52,967 nt of DNA from Bacteroidia bacterium (GTDB lineage Bacteria > Bacteroidota > Bacteroidia > Chitinophagales > BACL12): the NCBI GenBank assembly GCA_030432405.1, contig JAUIHG010000004.1, positions 1-52,967 of the forward strand. Direction: 5' to 3'. The position numbers and the translations under genes were made by a program. The notes beneath the pieces are model-generated. The model was not told the origin of the DNA. It saw only the letters and a program-made list of their open reading frames with translations, and did no database searches. Below, one piece after another: positions 15,648 to 25,600 of this stretch (position 1 is its first letter; each line of letters starts with the position of its first letter).

Positions 15648-16033
15648 TGGATTACATCAACGCCACGGGCCGCCGTAAGGCCTCCATCGCCCGCGTGTTT
15701 GTCAAGAAGGGATCCGGCGCGATCACCGTCAACGGCAAAACCCTCGAGGAATATTTCAGCCCCGGACACCTGAATGTGGTGCCCATGAAGCCCCTGCAGG
15801 TCTGCGAAGTCGAAAAAGAATTCGACATCAAGATCAACGTGCACGGCGGCGGGGTCAAAGGCCAGGCTGAAGCCGTATCGCTCGGCATCGCCCGGGCCCT
15901 GGTCAAGGTGAACGAGGAGTTCAAGCCGGCGCTGCGCGCTGCCGACCTCCTCACCCGCGACGCCCGTGTGGTGGAACGCAAGAAGCCGGGCCTCAAGAAA
16001 GCCCGCAAGAGCGACCAGTTCTCCAAACGTTAA
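15647..16033 (+). CDS. rpsI: 30S ribosomal protein S9
   Basis: 128 residues, the standard length. It starts with YINATGRRKASIARVFVKKG and ends with the invariant basic tail KKPGLKKARKSDQFSKR, whose last residues reach the P-site tRNA. The internal block VHGGGVKGQAEAVSLGIARAL is typical. Its ATG overlaps the rplM stop by one base, and rpsB follows 30 nt later. Confidence 0.98.
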   Translation: MDYINATGRRKASIARVFVKKGSGAITVNGKTLEEYFSPGHLNVVPMKPLQVCEVEKEFDIKINVHGGGVKGQAEAVSLGIARALVKVNEEFKPALRAADLLTRDARVVERKKPGLKKARKSDQFSKR

Positions 16034-16063
16034 CGGGCCCCGCGCCGCAACCGCAACCGAACC

Positions 16064-16858
16064 ATGCAAACCCCCAGTTATCAGGATCTGCTGGAAGCCG
16101 GCGTCCACTTCGGCCACCTCCGGAAGAAGTGGAACCCCAAGATGGCCCCGTTCATCTTTGGCGAGCGCAAGGGCATCCACATCATCGACCTCTACAAGAC
16201 GCAGGACAAGCTGGAAGAATCCGGCAATGGCCTCAAGGCCATCGCCCGTTCCGGCAAGAAGATCGCCTTTGTGGCCACCAAGAAGCAGGCCAAGGAGATT
16301 GTCGCCGAATGCGCCCGCCGTGTCAACATGCCCTACGTGACCGAACGTTGGTTGGGCGGCATGATGACCAACTTTGCCACCATCCGCAAGTCCATCAAGA
16401 AGATGCAGAGCATCGAAAAGATGTCCACGGATGGTTCCTTCGAGAACATCACCAAGAAGGAGCGCCTGATGCTCATGCGCGAGCGCAACAAGCTCGAGAA
16501 GGTCATCGGCGGCATTGCCCAGCTCAACCGCCTGCCGGCCGCGCTGTTGATCGTGGACATCCACCACGAGCATATTGCCCTGTCGGAAGCCACCAAGTTG
16601 AACATCAACACCTTCGGCCTGGTGGATACCAACTCGGACCCCACCAAGGTGGACTTCCCGATTCCCTGCAACGACGACGCCTCCAAGTCCGTGCACTTGA
16701 TCATGAACTACCTGACCGACTGCGTGGCAGAAGGTCTGGAAGAACGCAAGAAGATCAAGGCCGAGTCCGATGCCGCCGCCGAGCGGGCCGAGCAGGATGC
16801 CGCTGCCGCTGCAGCAGCAGAAGCCGAGAAGGAAGCAGACGCCGCTGGCGAAAGCTGA
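16064..16858 (+). CDS. rpsB: 30S ribosomal protein S2
   Basis: 264 residues. It has the S2 opening SYQDLLEAGVHFGHLRKKWN, then KMAPFIFGERKGIHIIDLYKT, VTERWLGGMMTNFATI, and the AALLIVDIHHEHIALSEA and TNSDPTKVDFPIPCNDDA segments. The last ~35 residues are an Ala/Glu/Asp-rich tail common in Bacteroidota S2. It completes the S9-S2-Ts arrangement. An inverted repeat in the gap before tsf may modulate expression of the downstream gene. Confidence 0.98.
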   Translation: MQTPSYQDLLEAGVHFGHLRKKWNPKMAPFIFGERKGIHIIDLYKTQDKLEESGNGLKAIARSGKKIAFVATKKQAKEIVAECARRVNMPYVTERWLGGMMTNFATIRKSIKKMQSIEKMSTDGSFENITKKERLMLMRERNKLEKVIGGIAQLNRLPAALLIVDIHHEHIALSEATKLNINTFGLVDTNSDPTKVDFPIPCNDDASKSVHLIMNYLTDCVAEGLEERKKIKAESDAAAERAEQDAAAAAAAEAEKEADAAGES

Positions 16859-16894
16859 TCCCCAACGCCCTCAACCACCTTTCCACCACAACGG

Positions 16895-16937
16895 AAACCT
16901 GCCGGGCATCGCTGAGATCGTCGGCGGGTTTCTTGTT
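16895..16937 (+). terminator. Hairpin in the rpsB-tsf gap (attenuator-like)
   Basis: AAACCTGCCG (16895-16904) pairs with CGGCGGGTTT (16922-16931) in a 10-bp stem with one G-U pair and a 17-nt loop. TCTTGTTTC follows, which is T-rich but interrupted. It lies 19 nt before the tsf ATG, so it probably attenuates rather than fully ends transcription. Confidence 0.6.
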
Positions 16938-16955
16938 TCAAGCCTCCCCCAAGCC

Positions 16956-17792
16956 ATGTCTTCCGTTACCATTTCCGCGGCCGACGTCAACAAGCTCCGC
17001 AAAGCCACCGGAGCCGGCCTCATGGATTGCAAAAAAGCGCTGACCGAATCCGGCGGCGACTTTGAAGCAGCCATCGACTACTTGCGCAAGAAAGGCCAGA
17101 AAGTGGCTGCCAAGCGCGCCGACCGCGACGCCTCCGAAGGTGCCGCCATCGCCCTGACCACCGACGCCGGTGACTTTGGCGTGGCCCTGCGCCTGAGCTG
17201 CGAAACCGACTTTGTGGCCAAAAACGACGAGTTTGTGGGCTTTGCCCAATCCATCGCTGAAACCGCCTTGGCGGCGAAGGCCGACAGCAAGGAGGCCGTG
17301 GAAGGCCTGTCCTTTGACGGCAGCACCGTCGGCGAACGCATCACCGAAATGGTGGGCAAAATCGGCGAGAAGATCGAAGTGGCCGAATACGCCACGATGA
17401 ACGCCGAACACGTGGTGCCATACATCCACGCCGGCAACAAAATTGGCGTGCTCGTGGGCCTCAACAAGGGCAGCGACGCCGCTACGGCCATTGGCCGCGA
17501 CGTGGCCATGCAGATTGCGGCCATGAACCCCATTGCCGTGGACGAAACCTCGGTGCCGCAGGACGTCAAGGACCGCGAAATGGCCATCGGCCGTGAAAAG
17601 GCCCTGGCCGAAGGCAAGCCCGAGCAAATCGTCGACAAGATTGCCGAGGGTACCCTGAAGAAGTGGTACAAGGAAAACACCCTCAACAACCAGGCCTTTG
17701 TCAAGGACAGCGGCAAAACGGTCGGTCAGGCCGTTTCCGAGGCTGAGTCCGGCCTGGCCGTGACGGGCTTTGAACGCCTGGCGGTCGGTTGA
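16956..17792 (+). CDS. tsf: Elongation factor Ts
   Basis: 278 residues from the ATG at 16956; an in-frame extension to 16770 reads back through the rpsB tail and is rejected. The N-terminal UBA-like domain is [18 protein letters not shown] and the nucleotide-exchange signature is [12 protein letters not shown]. Two core subdomains follow (GVLVGLNKG and the conserved QIAAMNP). EF-Ts reloads EF-Tu with GTP in the cytoplasm. A strong terminator follows the stop, so the rplM operon probably ends here. Confidence 0.97.
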   Translation: MSSVTISAADVNKLRKATGAGLMDCKKALTESGGDFEAAIDYLRKKGQKVAAKRADRDASEGAAIALTTDAGDFGVALRLSCETDFVAKNDEFVGFAQSIAETALAAKADSKEAVEGLSFDGSTVGERITEMVGKIGEKIEVAEYATMNAEHVVPYIHAGNKIGVLVGLNKGSDAATAIGRDVAMQIAAMNPIAVDETSVPQDVKDREMAIGREKALAEGKPEQIVDKIAEGTLKKWYKENTLNNQAFVKDSGKTVGQAVSEAESGLAVTGFERLAVG

Positions 17793-17840
17793 TCCATCCT
17801 ACACCATCCGCGGTGTTTTGCTGCGGGTGCAACGCCTTCG

Positions 17841-17880
17841 CCGGCCCGGGTTCTTCGGAATCCGGGCCGGTGCCGTTTTG
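17841..17880 (+). terminator. Strong UUCG-tetraloop terminator after tsf
   Basis: A 13-bp stem (17841-17853 with 17858-17870, one G-U pair) is closed by a C(TTCG)G loop, the very stable UUCG tetraloop. It is followed by TGCCGTTTT. The T-tract is short, but the stem is the most stable hairpin I found in the window. Confidence 0.8.
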
Positions 17881-17881
17881 G

Positions 17882-17889
17882 TATCTTTG
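17882..17889 (+). promoter_or_regulatory. Putative -7 element of pyrH, inside the tsf terminator tail
   Basis: TATCTTTG at 17882-17889 matches the Bacteroidota -7 consensus exactly and ends only seven bases before the pyrH ATG at 17897. The transcript would start at or very near the start codon. The upstream -33 region would fall within the tsf terminator stem, so the two signals are interleaved. Confidence 0.55.
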
Positions 17890-17896
17890 GCTCCCG

Positions 17897-18640
17897 ATGG
17901 AAAACGGCTCCAACCCACGGTCTCCCAACCGTTACAAGCGCATCCTCCTCAAGCTGAGCGGAGAAGCCTTGATGGGCAACAAATCCTACGGCATCGACCC
18001 TGAACGGCTTTCGCAATATGCCGAAGAGGTCAAGGCCATCCGGGAAACCGGCGTTGAGGTAGCCATCGTGATCGGCGGCGGCAACATTTTCCGTGGGCTG
18101 CAAGCCGCCGATTCCGGCATTGAGCGCGCACAGGGCGACTACATGGGCATGCTGGCCACCGTCATGAACGGCATGGCCCTGCAAAGTGCCCTGGAAAATG
18201 CCGGCCTCTTCACCCGGCTCATGTCGGCCATCAACATGGAAGAGGTGGCCGAGCCCTACATCCGCCGCCGCGCCATCCGCCACCTCGAAAAGGGCCGCGT
18301 GGTCATCTTCGGGGCCGGCACCGGCAACCCCTACTTCACCACCGATACTGCGGCAGCGTTGCGCGCCGTGGAAATCGAAGCTGACGTCATCCTCAAAGGC
18401 ACCCGCGTGGACGGCGTCTACACGGCCGACCCCGAAAAGGACGCTTCGGCCATCCGCTACGAAACCGTCACCTTCCGCGAAGCGCTGGGCAAGGGCCTGC
18501 GCGTCATGGACATGACCGCCTTTGCGCTGTGCGAAGAAAACAGCCTGCCCATCGTGGTGTTTGACATGAACAAGAAGGGCAACCTGGCGCGCCTTTTGCA
18601 AGGCGAAGACGTGGGGACCCTGGTCTCCAACGACGTGTAG
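17897..18640 (+). CDS. pyrH: UMP kinase
   Basis: Phosphorylates UMP to UDP in pyrimidine nucleotide synthesis; the bacterial enzyme is a hexamer of the amino-acid-kinase fold. 247 residues from the ATG at 17897. Motifs are [13 protein letters not shown], the glycine-rich [47 protein letters not shown] and [17 protein letters not shown]. The longer in-frame start at 17789 would include the terminator hairpin and is rejected. It precedes frr, as is common in bacteria, but a terminator lies between the two. Confidence 0.97.
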   Translation: MENGSNPRSPNRYKRILLKLSGEALMGNKSYGIDPERLSQYAEEVKAIRETGVEVAIVIGGGNIFRGLQAADSGIERAQGDYMGMLATVMNGMALQSALENAGLFTRLMSAINMEEVAEPYIRRRAIRHLEKGRVVIFGAGTGNPYFTTDTAAALRAVEIEADVILKGTRVDGVYTADPEKDASAIRYETVTFREALGKGLRVMDMTAFALCEENSLPIVVFDMNKKGNLARLLQGEDVGTLVSNDV

Positions 18641-18641
18641 T

Positions 18642-18669
18642 GTTCGCCTGCCGGCGAACCGCTTTTTTT
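18642..18669 (+). terminator. Rho-independent terminator after pyrH
   Basis: GTTCGCC (18642-18648) pairs with GGCGAAC (18653-18659) around a TGCC loop, followed by CGC and a run of seven T (18663-18669, with the preceding C). It uses the same TTCGCC/GGCGAA core as the dispersed palindromes, which shows one plausible role for that family. Confidence 0.8.
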
Positions 18670-18710
18670 GATTTTTGATTCCTTCCACTGATCCCATAGG
18701 CCTCCAACCG

Positions 18711-19274
18711 ATGACCGAAGAACTCGACCTTATTTATGGCGTCTGCAAAGAGCATATGCAGAAGGCCATCGAGCACCTGGAAAACGAACTTTCCAAAATC
18801 CGCGCGGGAAAAGCCAATCCGCAGATGGTTTCCAGCGTGCATGTGGACTATTACGGCACGGTGACACCCCTGCCGCAGGTGGCCAACATCGCCACACCGG
18901 ACGCCCGCACCATTTCCATCCAACCCTGGGAGAAGTCCATGGTGCAGCCCATTGAAAAGGCCATCCTGGAGGCCAACATCGGCCTGACGCCGCAGAACAA
19001 CGGTGAAATGGTCATCCTCAACATCCCGCCGCTCACCGAAGAGCGCCGCAAGCAGCTCGTCAAACAGGTGCATGCCGAGGCTGAGCACGCCCGCGTTGGG
19101 CTGCGCCAAGCGCGCAAGGAAGCCATCGACGGGGTCAAGCAGCTGCAGAAGGACGGCTTGAGCGAAGACCTCTCGCACGATGCGCAGGCGGAGGTGGAGA
19201 AGATCACGAAGAACTTTGATGGGAAGGTTGAGGCGCATATATCCAAGAAGGAGACCGAAATCATGACGGTTTGA
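18711..19274 (+). CDS. frr: Ribosome recycling factor
   Basis: Splits post-termination ribosomes together with EF-G. 187 residues, usual length. The first helix is MQKAIEHLENELSKIRAGKANP, followed by VDYYGTVTPLPQVANIATPDARTISIQPWE, the block LTPQNNGEMVILNIPPLTEERRK, and the C-terminal helix with KEAIDGVKQLQK. I chose the ATG at 18711 rather than the in-frame ATG at 18675 because the family begins within a few residues of EELDLIY. Its distance from the pyrH terminator implies its own promoter or read-through. Confidence 0.97.
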   Translation: MTEELDLIYGVCKEHMQKAIEHLENELSKIRAGKANPQMVSSVHVDYYGTVTPLPQVANIATPDARTISIQPWEKSMVQPIEKAILEANIGLTPQNNGEMVILNIPPLTEERRKQLVKQVHAEAEHARVGLRQARKEAIDGVKQLQKDGLSEDLSHDAQAEVEKITKNFDGKVEAHISKKETEIMTV

Positions 19275-19292
19275 TTCGGGTTTTTTAGCGCC

Positions 19293-19380
19293 GATGGCTG
19301 CGTTACGCCGCCGTCTCGTTCGGGTCACATACTATAGTATGCTCCCCTCACTCCCCGACAGCAAGCCTTGCCCTCGACGC
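19293..19380 (+). repeat. Hairpin-rich 88-bp intergenic element, copy 1
   Basis: First of two 88-bp copies that share 80 positions by my count (about 91% identity). It contains GATGGC...GCCGTC, the palindrome CATACTATAGTATG and GGCAAGCCTTGCC, so the RNA or single strand could form three hairpins in series. The copy is bracketed by a 9-bp inverted repeat, TTTTTAGCG (19282-19290) and CGCTAAAAA (19378-19386). Confidence 0.75.
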
Positions 19381-19471
19381 TAAAAATTCCCGACCACTGT
19401 GGGTTGCTTTTCGGTTCCACGCCTTAGCACTGGAGCCGGAGAAATCCGAATCATAGTGCCTGTCGTTGGGC

Positions 19472-19559
19472 GACGGCTGCGTTACGCCGCCGTCTCGTTC
19501 GGGTCACATACTGTAGTTTGCTCCCCTCCCTCATCGGCGGCAAGCCTTGCCCTCGACGC
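19472..19559 (+). repeat. Hairpin-rich 88-bp intergenic element, copy 2
   Basis: Second copy, offset by 179 bp in direct orientation. Changes from copy 1 cluster in the central palindrome (CTGTAGTTTG) and the stretch before GGCAAGCCTTGCC. The terminal inverted repeat of copy 1 is not preserved. The 91 bp between copies and the flanks (19275-19292, 19560-19587) hold no gene I can support. Confidence 0.75.
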
Positions 19560-19587
19560 ACCGATTCATTTGAATTTGACGCAACAG

Positions 19588-19631
19588 AAAAAGCGCCCAC
19601 CAACGAAACGGTAGAGGGCGCTTTTCTTTTT
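19588..19631. terminator. Bidirectional terminator at the end of the giant gene
   Basis: AAAAGCGCCC (19589-19598) pairs with GGGCGCTTTT (19616-19625), with A-tracts and T-tracts on either side (TTTTCTTTTT follows on the plus strand). It lies 16 nt beyond the stop of the giant minus-strand gene and also faces frr. Confidence 0.85.
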
Positions 19632-19646
19632 GGTTCTGAAGCTGCT

Positions 19647-22600
19647 TTATTCTTCTTTGACTAAACGTTTCACCACTCGACCCGAATCGGTCGTGATGGA
19701 TGTGGTATAAAAACCAGCAGCCAAGCCAGAAACATCCAGTTCCAGGATTTCCATTTCCAAGCCAATACCCTCGCGCCAAGCACGCAGCATTCTGCCATCT
19801 GCGCTATGGATCGCCACATCAACTTCGGTGTCGGCATAGCCCTCCAGTTCCACAAAGAGTATGTTCCCAACCGGGTTTGGGAAGACCCGAACATGGGGTT
19901 CAAGTGGCTGCAAGCGTACCGTGGACGGTACATGGATGGTGTCGAATGTAGAGAAAGGTGTCGCCTCAACCGGCGAAGTCGAACATGCACAGCGGATTCT
20001 CCATGCCCAAGATGTGCCTGGACCAAACTGGGCAAAAGAAATGCGCACGGAATCCACCGCAGTACCCGGTATTTTCCTCTTGACGCTTGGACCTGGGGGG
20101 GTAATTCGGATCCCTTGGATTTGACAACCCAAGGATAGAGGCACGGGATCCCAGCGGAGAAGAGCTCGGTCCGTCAACAATACATTACGTGGATTTTGAG
20201 GAGCGGTGGCTGTTGAACAGGAGTCTTCCAATACCGAAATGGTAAATGAGCAGCTGTCGGTGTTTCCGCTGGCATCGGCCACCACGTAGGTTTGGACGTT
20301 GTCGCCTACCGGGAAGTATGCTCCGGTCCCTTGGTTTTCATACCACGCAAACGTATCGTCGTAAAAGCTGGCGCTTAAAACGTCCTGATCGCCATCGGCA
20401 TCAAGATCGGCAACGTGCACCCACCTTGGGCCGTTCGTGGATGCAGTAATGATTTTCCTAGCACTAAAAGACCCGTTTCCAAAGTTTTCGTACCAGCTTA
20501 CGCGGTCATCGTTGATGCTGGCATCAAGGACATCCAAGTCGCCATCCTTGTCCAAATCGGTTGCCGTGACCGACCAAGCCCTGTCAGCGGAATTATTGAG
20601 TACCTGTTGAGGGCCAAAACCCAATGGCCCTTGATTCTCATACCAGGCAATTTTGTCGTCAGATTCACTCGCACTGAGTATGTCCTTCCAGCCATCTCCA
20701 TTAAGATCTGCTGCAAAAACACATTGGGCTCCATTGGCGTTCGTAGATACGATCTGCTCAACACCGAAAACTCCGACGCCCAGGTTTTCATACCACGCAA
20801 TCTTATTGTCGTTTTTGCTTGCACTCAAGACGTCCAGGTCACCATCGTTGTCCAAGTCAGCTGCAAATACGTAGTGTGATCCATCTGCAGCGTTGCTAAT
20901 GATCTGCTGTGGACCGAATGCTCCACCACCCAGATTTTCATACCAGGCAACTTTATCGTCGTAGTCACTGGCGCTCATGACATCCTGATCGCCATCTCCA
21001 TCAAGGTCAGCGGCCAGAGCGCAAAAAGGACCATCTGCCGAAGTACTGATGATCTGCTGTGGTCCAAATGTTCCACCACCAAGATTCTCAAACCATACTA
21101 CTTTATCGTCCCGTGTGCTGCAAGCAAGGACATCCTCATCGCCGTCTCCGTCAAGATCAGAACCATAAACAGTTCTGGTTTGATCCAGTTCGGTGCTGAT
21201 GATTTGTTGTGGCCCAAATGTTCCATTGCCCAGATTCTCATACCAGGCAATCTTGTCGTCCGCAGAGCTCGCCCCCAGCACATCGAGATCTCCATCTCCA
21301 TCCACATCCGAGGTTTCAATGTACAAGGCACCGTCTCCAGATGTGCCAATCACAGATTGGTCTCCTATGGTAAACGCTACCGGTGTACCATTGGTCAAAA
21401 TGCTGGATGCACCAGGCAAGTTGTCTGTTCCTTCTGGTGGCAGGTAAGCAACAAAGGCCCCGGACATCCCAGTTTCGACAAACACTACTGTGTCTGGAGG
21501 ACATACAATGTCAGGTGCTATGTCGTCGACAACTTCAACGGAAAAGGAACATACGGCACTTAGCCCGCCGGAGTCAACTACTTGATACGATTCGACGGTA
21601 GTTCCCACTGGAAACAGCCCGCCTGGGCCAATCCCGGCAATCTGTTGGGTTGTTGCTCCCGGCATGTTGTCTGTGCCTACCGGAGGTGTATAGTTGACAG
21701 TAGCACCTGCAAGGCCCAATTCAATGGGTACAATGATGTCCGGAGGGCAGATGATCGAAGGAGCTGAGTCGGCCAACACAGTAACTACAAAAGAGCAGGT
21801 ATCGGTCCTGCGGTTTGCGTCGCTAACCAGGTAGGATTCTGTATGACTGCCGATCGGGAAGAATTGGGCAACACCAATTGACCTGTACACCGCCGTGTTG
21901 TCGCCATACGTGCTGGTACTGATGACATCAAGCAGTCCGTTTGAACTCAAGTCGGACAAGTGAATGTCTTTAACGTTGATCGGAACGTTGTTGATCACTT
22001 GGGCGGTGTCAAACGAGCCAGCACCCAAATTGCGATACCAAACAATATCGTTTTCAAGAGTATTGATGCTTACAACATCGGACCACCCATCGCGATCCAA
22101 ATCGGCTACAGCAATGTCCTCCGGCCGACCGGCCGTGGTACTGACTATGTTCGGCCCGGCAAATGCCCCTGCGCCCAGATTCTGATACCAATGTATGTTG
22201 TCGGAATAGGTTTCATTGGTTATCAAGTCCTGGCGGCCATCATTGTCCAAATCAGCAGCATGCACGGTATAGGCGTAGCCTAACCCACTGCCTACATGAC
22301 GCAGACTGTCAAACGATCCGCCACCCATATTTTCCAACCAGTATACCCCATTTGCGATTTCGCTCGTAACAACCAGATCCAGGTCTTGATCGTTATCCGC
22401 ATCTAAGGCCAAGATGTGTCCCGGATGGAGCGTTCCTGTGTTGATTTCGCGCTGAACGCCAAATCCTGAGATGCCTTCGTTTGGATACCAGGCCAGTGTT
22501 CCGTCGTTAACGTCTATGGCAACCACATCCAACATACCATTGTTGTCCATGTCCGCCGCAATGGTTTTATAGCTGGTGATGTCGTCAGCGACAACGTGGT

Positions 22601-25600
22601 CGGGGCCAAAGCTGCCCGTACCATCATTGCTGAACCAAGAGATGGTTTCATCATCAAAGCTGGCCACCACATCGGTGTCTCCATCGTTGTCCATATCGGA
22701 CAGGGCCACACTCCAGGGTTTTGTCGAAGCGTCGAAGATCAGTTTGGGTGTTCCGTACGTGCTATCGCCTGCATTTTCCAGCCAATAGATTCGATTTTCC
22801 GTCCAACTGCTCACCACAATATCCTGATCGCCATCGCCATCAAGGTCACCACCCAGAGGTGATCGGGGATCAACAATTGTGGAGTTTATGATGTCTCGGT
22901 CTTGGAACTGGACATCCCGACCCACACCTGACAGGTATGTCGTAATTGCTCCAGGTGCGTTGTCTGTGCCGATCGGGAAGGGAATGCTCAGACTATCGCC
23001 ACCATTGCTATACGCTACCAGTGTCGCAGTGTCCGAAGGGCAAACTATGCTGGGTGCTGGATCTACATATACCGTGATGTCAAATGAACAGGTATCGCTT
23101 AGCCCGGAGATATCGGTTACCGCGTATACTTCCGTGCTGGTCCCCAGGGGGAATATGCTTCCGGGACCCAGGCCGGCAACCAGTTCGGTAGTAACGATAG
23201 GCTGATTGTCCATACCTATTGGAGGCGCATACGGAACATGAATCCCTCCGGTATCCATGCCGACAGGAATCAACAAGTCTTCCGGGCAAAGTATCTCTGG
23301 TGGGATATTATCCAATACCGTAATGGTGAAGGAGCACGTGTCGGTCATCCCAGCTGCATCGGTCGCCAGATAGGTCTCCGTGTTAACGCCTGGGGCGAAA
23401 AACCCACCCGCTATCCGGTTTTTGTACCAGACAATTTCGTCACCAGCCAGACTGGCACTCAAGATGTCCGGATGTCCATCGCCATTCAGGTCACCGGCTG
23501 CAACGTTTCGAATGTTGTCGGCATCCGTGGAGATGATTTCCTCCGGGCCAAATCCTCCATTTCCGTCGTTCTTGTACCAGGCAACCTTGTCATCTGCTCG
23601 ACTTGCACTGATCACGTCTACATGCCCATCGCTGTTTAGGTCTGCTGCGAAGACATCCCAGGCTTGGTCGGCAGTTGTGCTGATCACATTTTGGGCTCCG
23701 AATGCACCGTTGCCATCGTTCTCGTACCAAGCAATCTTGTCATCAAGTTCGCTTGCGCTGAGTACATCCAAATCACCGTCAAGATCCAGGTCAGTGGCAA
23801 AGACAGATTGCACGCCATTCGCGGCGGTGCTAATCAGCTGCTGAGCTCCGAAAGTCCCGCTGCCAATGTTTTCGTACCAGGCCACTTTGTCGTCGGCCTC
23901 GCTTGCACTGATAATGTCCGGGTCTCCATCCCCATCCAGGTCGGCTGTTGAAACACAACGTGCTCCATTCGCACTGGTCGAAATGACTTGTTGCGCACCA
24001 AAACTTCCTCCCCCCAGGTTTTCATACCACGCAATCTTGTCATCCAGTTCGCTTGCGCCAACCACATCCAGGTCACCATCCCCGTCAAAATCCGCGGCAA
24101 CTGCACTGAAGGGGCTGTTGACCGCAGTACTGATGATTTGCTGAGGGCCAAACGCTCCGCCACCATTGTTCTTGTACCATGCAATTTTATCGTCCAGAGA
24201 ACTGGTGGCCAAGACGTCAAGAGCACCATCTCCATCAAGATCGCAGGTAATGGCACTTCGGGCACCATTCTGCGCCGTAGAAATGGATTGGACGGGTCCG
24301 AAATGGCCATCTCCTGTGTTCGCATGCCATGCAATCTGATGGGCAAAAAATCCAGCCCACAACACATCCATATCGCCATCACCATCCATATCTGCCGTAT
24401 GCACATATGTCGCACCATCGGCGGTTCCATTGATTAGAAACAACGAATCGAAACTGGCTTCCAGGCCAACACCGGATAAGAGCGATGTCTGGACTCCAGG
24501 GAGATCGTCGATGCCTACCGGTGGAATGTATACGACCTGTGCTCCACCCGAACCAGTATCAACATCTACGGTTATATCGGAAGGGCAACTGATGCTGGGA
24601 GCTTCATCGTTTTGCAATTCAACTGTGAACGAACAGGTATCGGTTAACCCTTGAGCGTCAGTGGCAAGGTATTGGACCAAAGTTGTTCCGACAGGAAAAA
24701 AGCCACCACTTTCGATGCCTGAAAGAAACGTTACGGAAACACTGTCGAGATTGTCCGTTGCCACTGGTGCATCATAATACACGGTATCGCCGGCAGCATC
24801 ACTGGCGATGATCTCGAATACAGCATCCGGACAAATGATGCTTGGTGGTGAAGTGTCAATGACATCAATGGTAAAGGAGCAGGTATCGGAGTTTCCAAGA
24901 GCATCTACCGCGACATAAACTTCAGTTGTTGTACCTGTCGGATAGAAGTTTGCCTCAAAATTGCTGCGATACCAAGCAACTCTGTCGTCGGTATAGCTGA
25001 CACTGAGAAGATCGGGCTTTTGGTCTCCGTCAATATCCGCAGAAAAGGCATGGGTCAGGCCAGGCGCAGTAATGGCAACCACCTGTTGTGCTCCAAAGAC
25101 CCCTCCGCCCAGGTTCACGTAGTACGCAAGCTTGCGGTCCGATTGGCTTGCACTGATAATATCGTTATCTCCGTCCCCGTCCAAATCCACAGCTTCGACG
25201 CTGACGGCAAACTCGGTCTCTGCAGTGATGATTTGTGCCGGTCCGAATGCCCCGGATCCCAGGTTCTCAAACCATTCAAGCCGGTCATTGCCTCGACTTG
25301 CGGCCATTACATCCAACCGGCCGTCTCCGTTCAAATCAGCAGCAGAAACATCCTGAGCGCGGAAAACCGAGCTGCTAATGACATGTTGAGAACTGAAGTT
25401 TCCACTTCCCAGATTTTCATACCAGGCAATCTTGTCGTCAAAGTCACTAGCGCTCAAGGCATCCAGGTCTCCATCTCCATCAAGGTCTGCGGCATAGACA
25501 GCTTTCGCCTCATCCACATTTGTGCTGATTACGTTTTCGGTACTGAAGACACCGCCACCTTGATTTTCGTACCAAACGATCTTGTCGTTACTGGAGCTTG

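Noticed and set aside
19399-19614. 71-codon frame over the second 88-bp repeat
   Set aside because: It is produced by the hairpin-rich repeat and runs into the terminator; no start signal or protein-like pattern.
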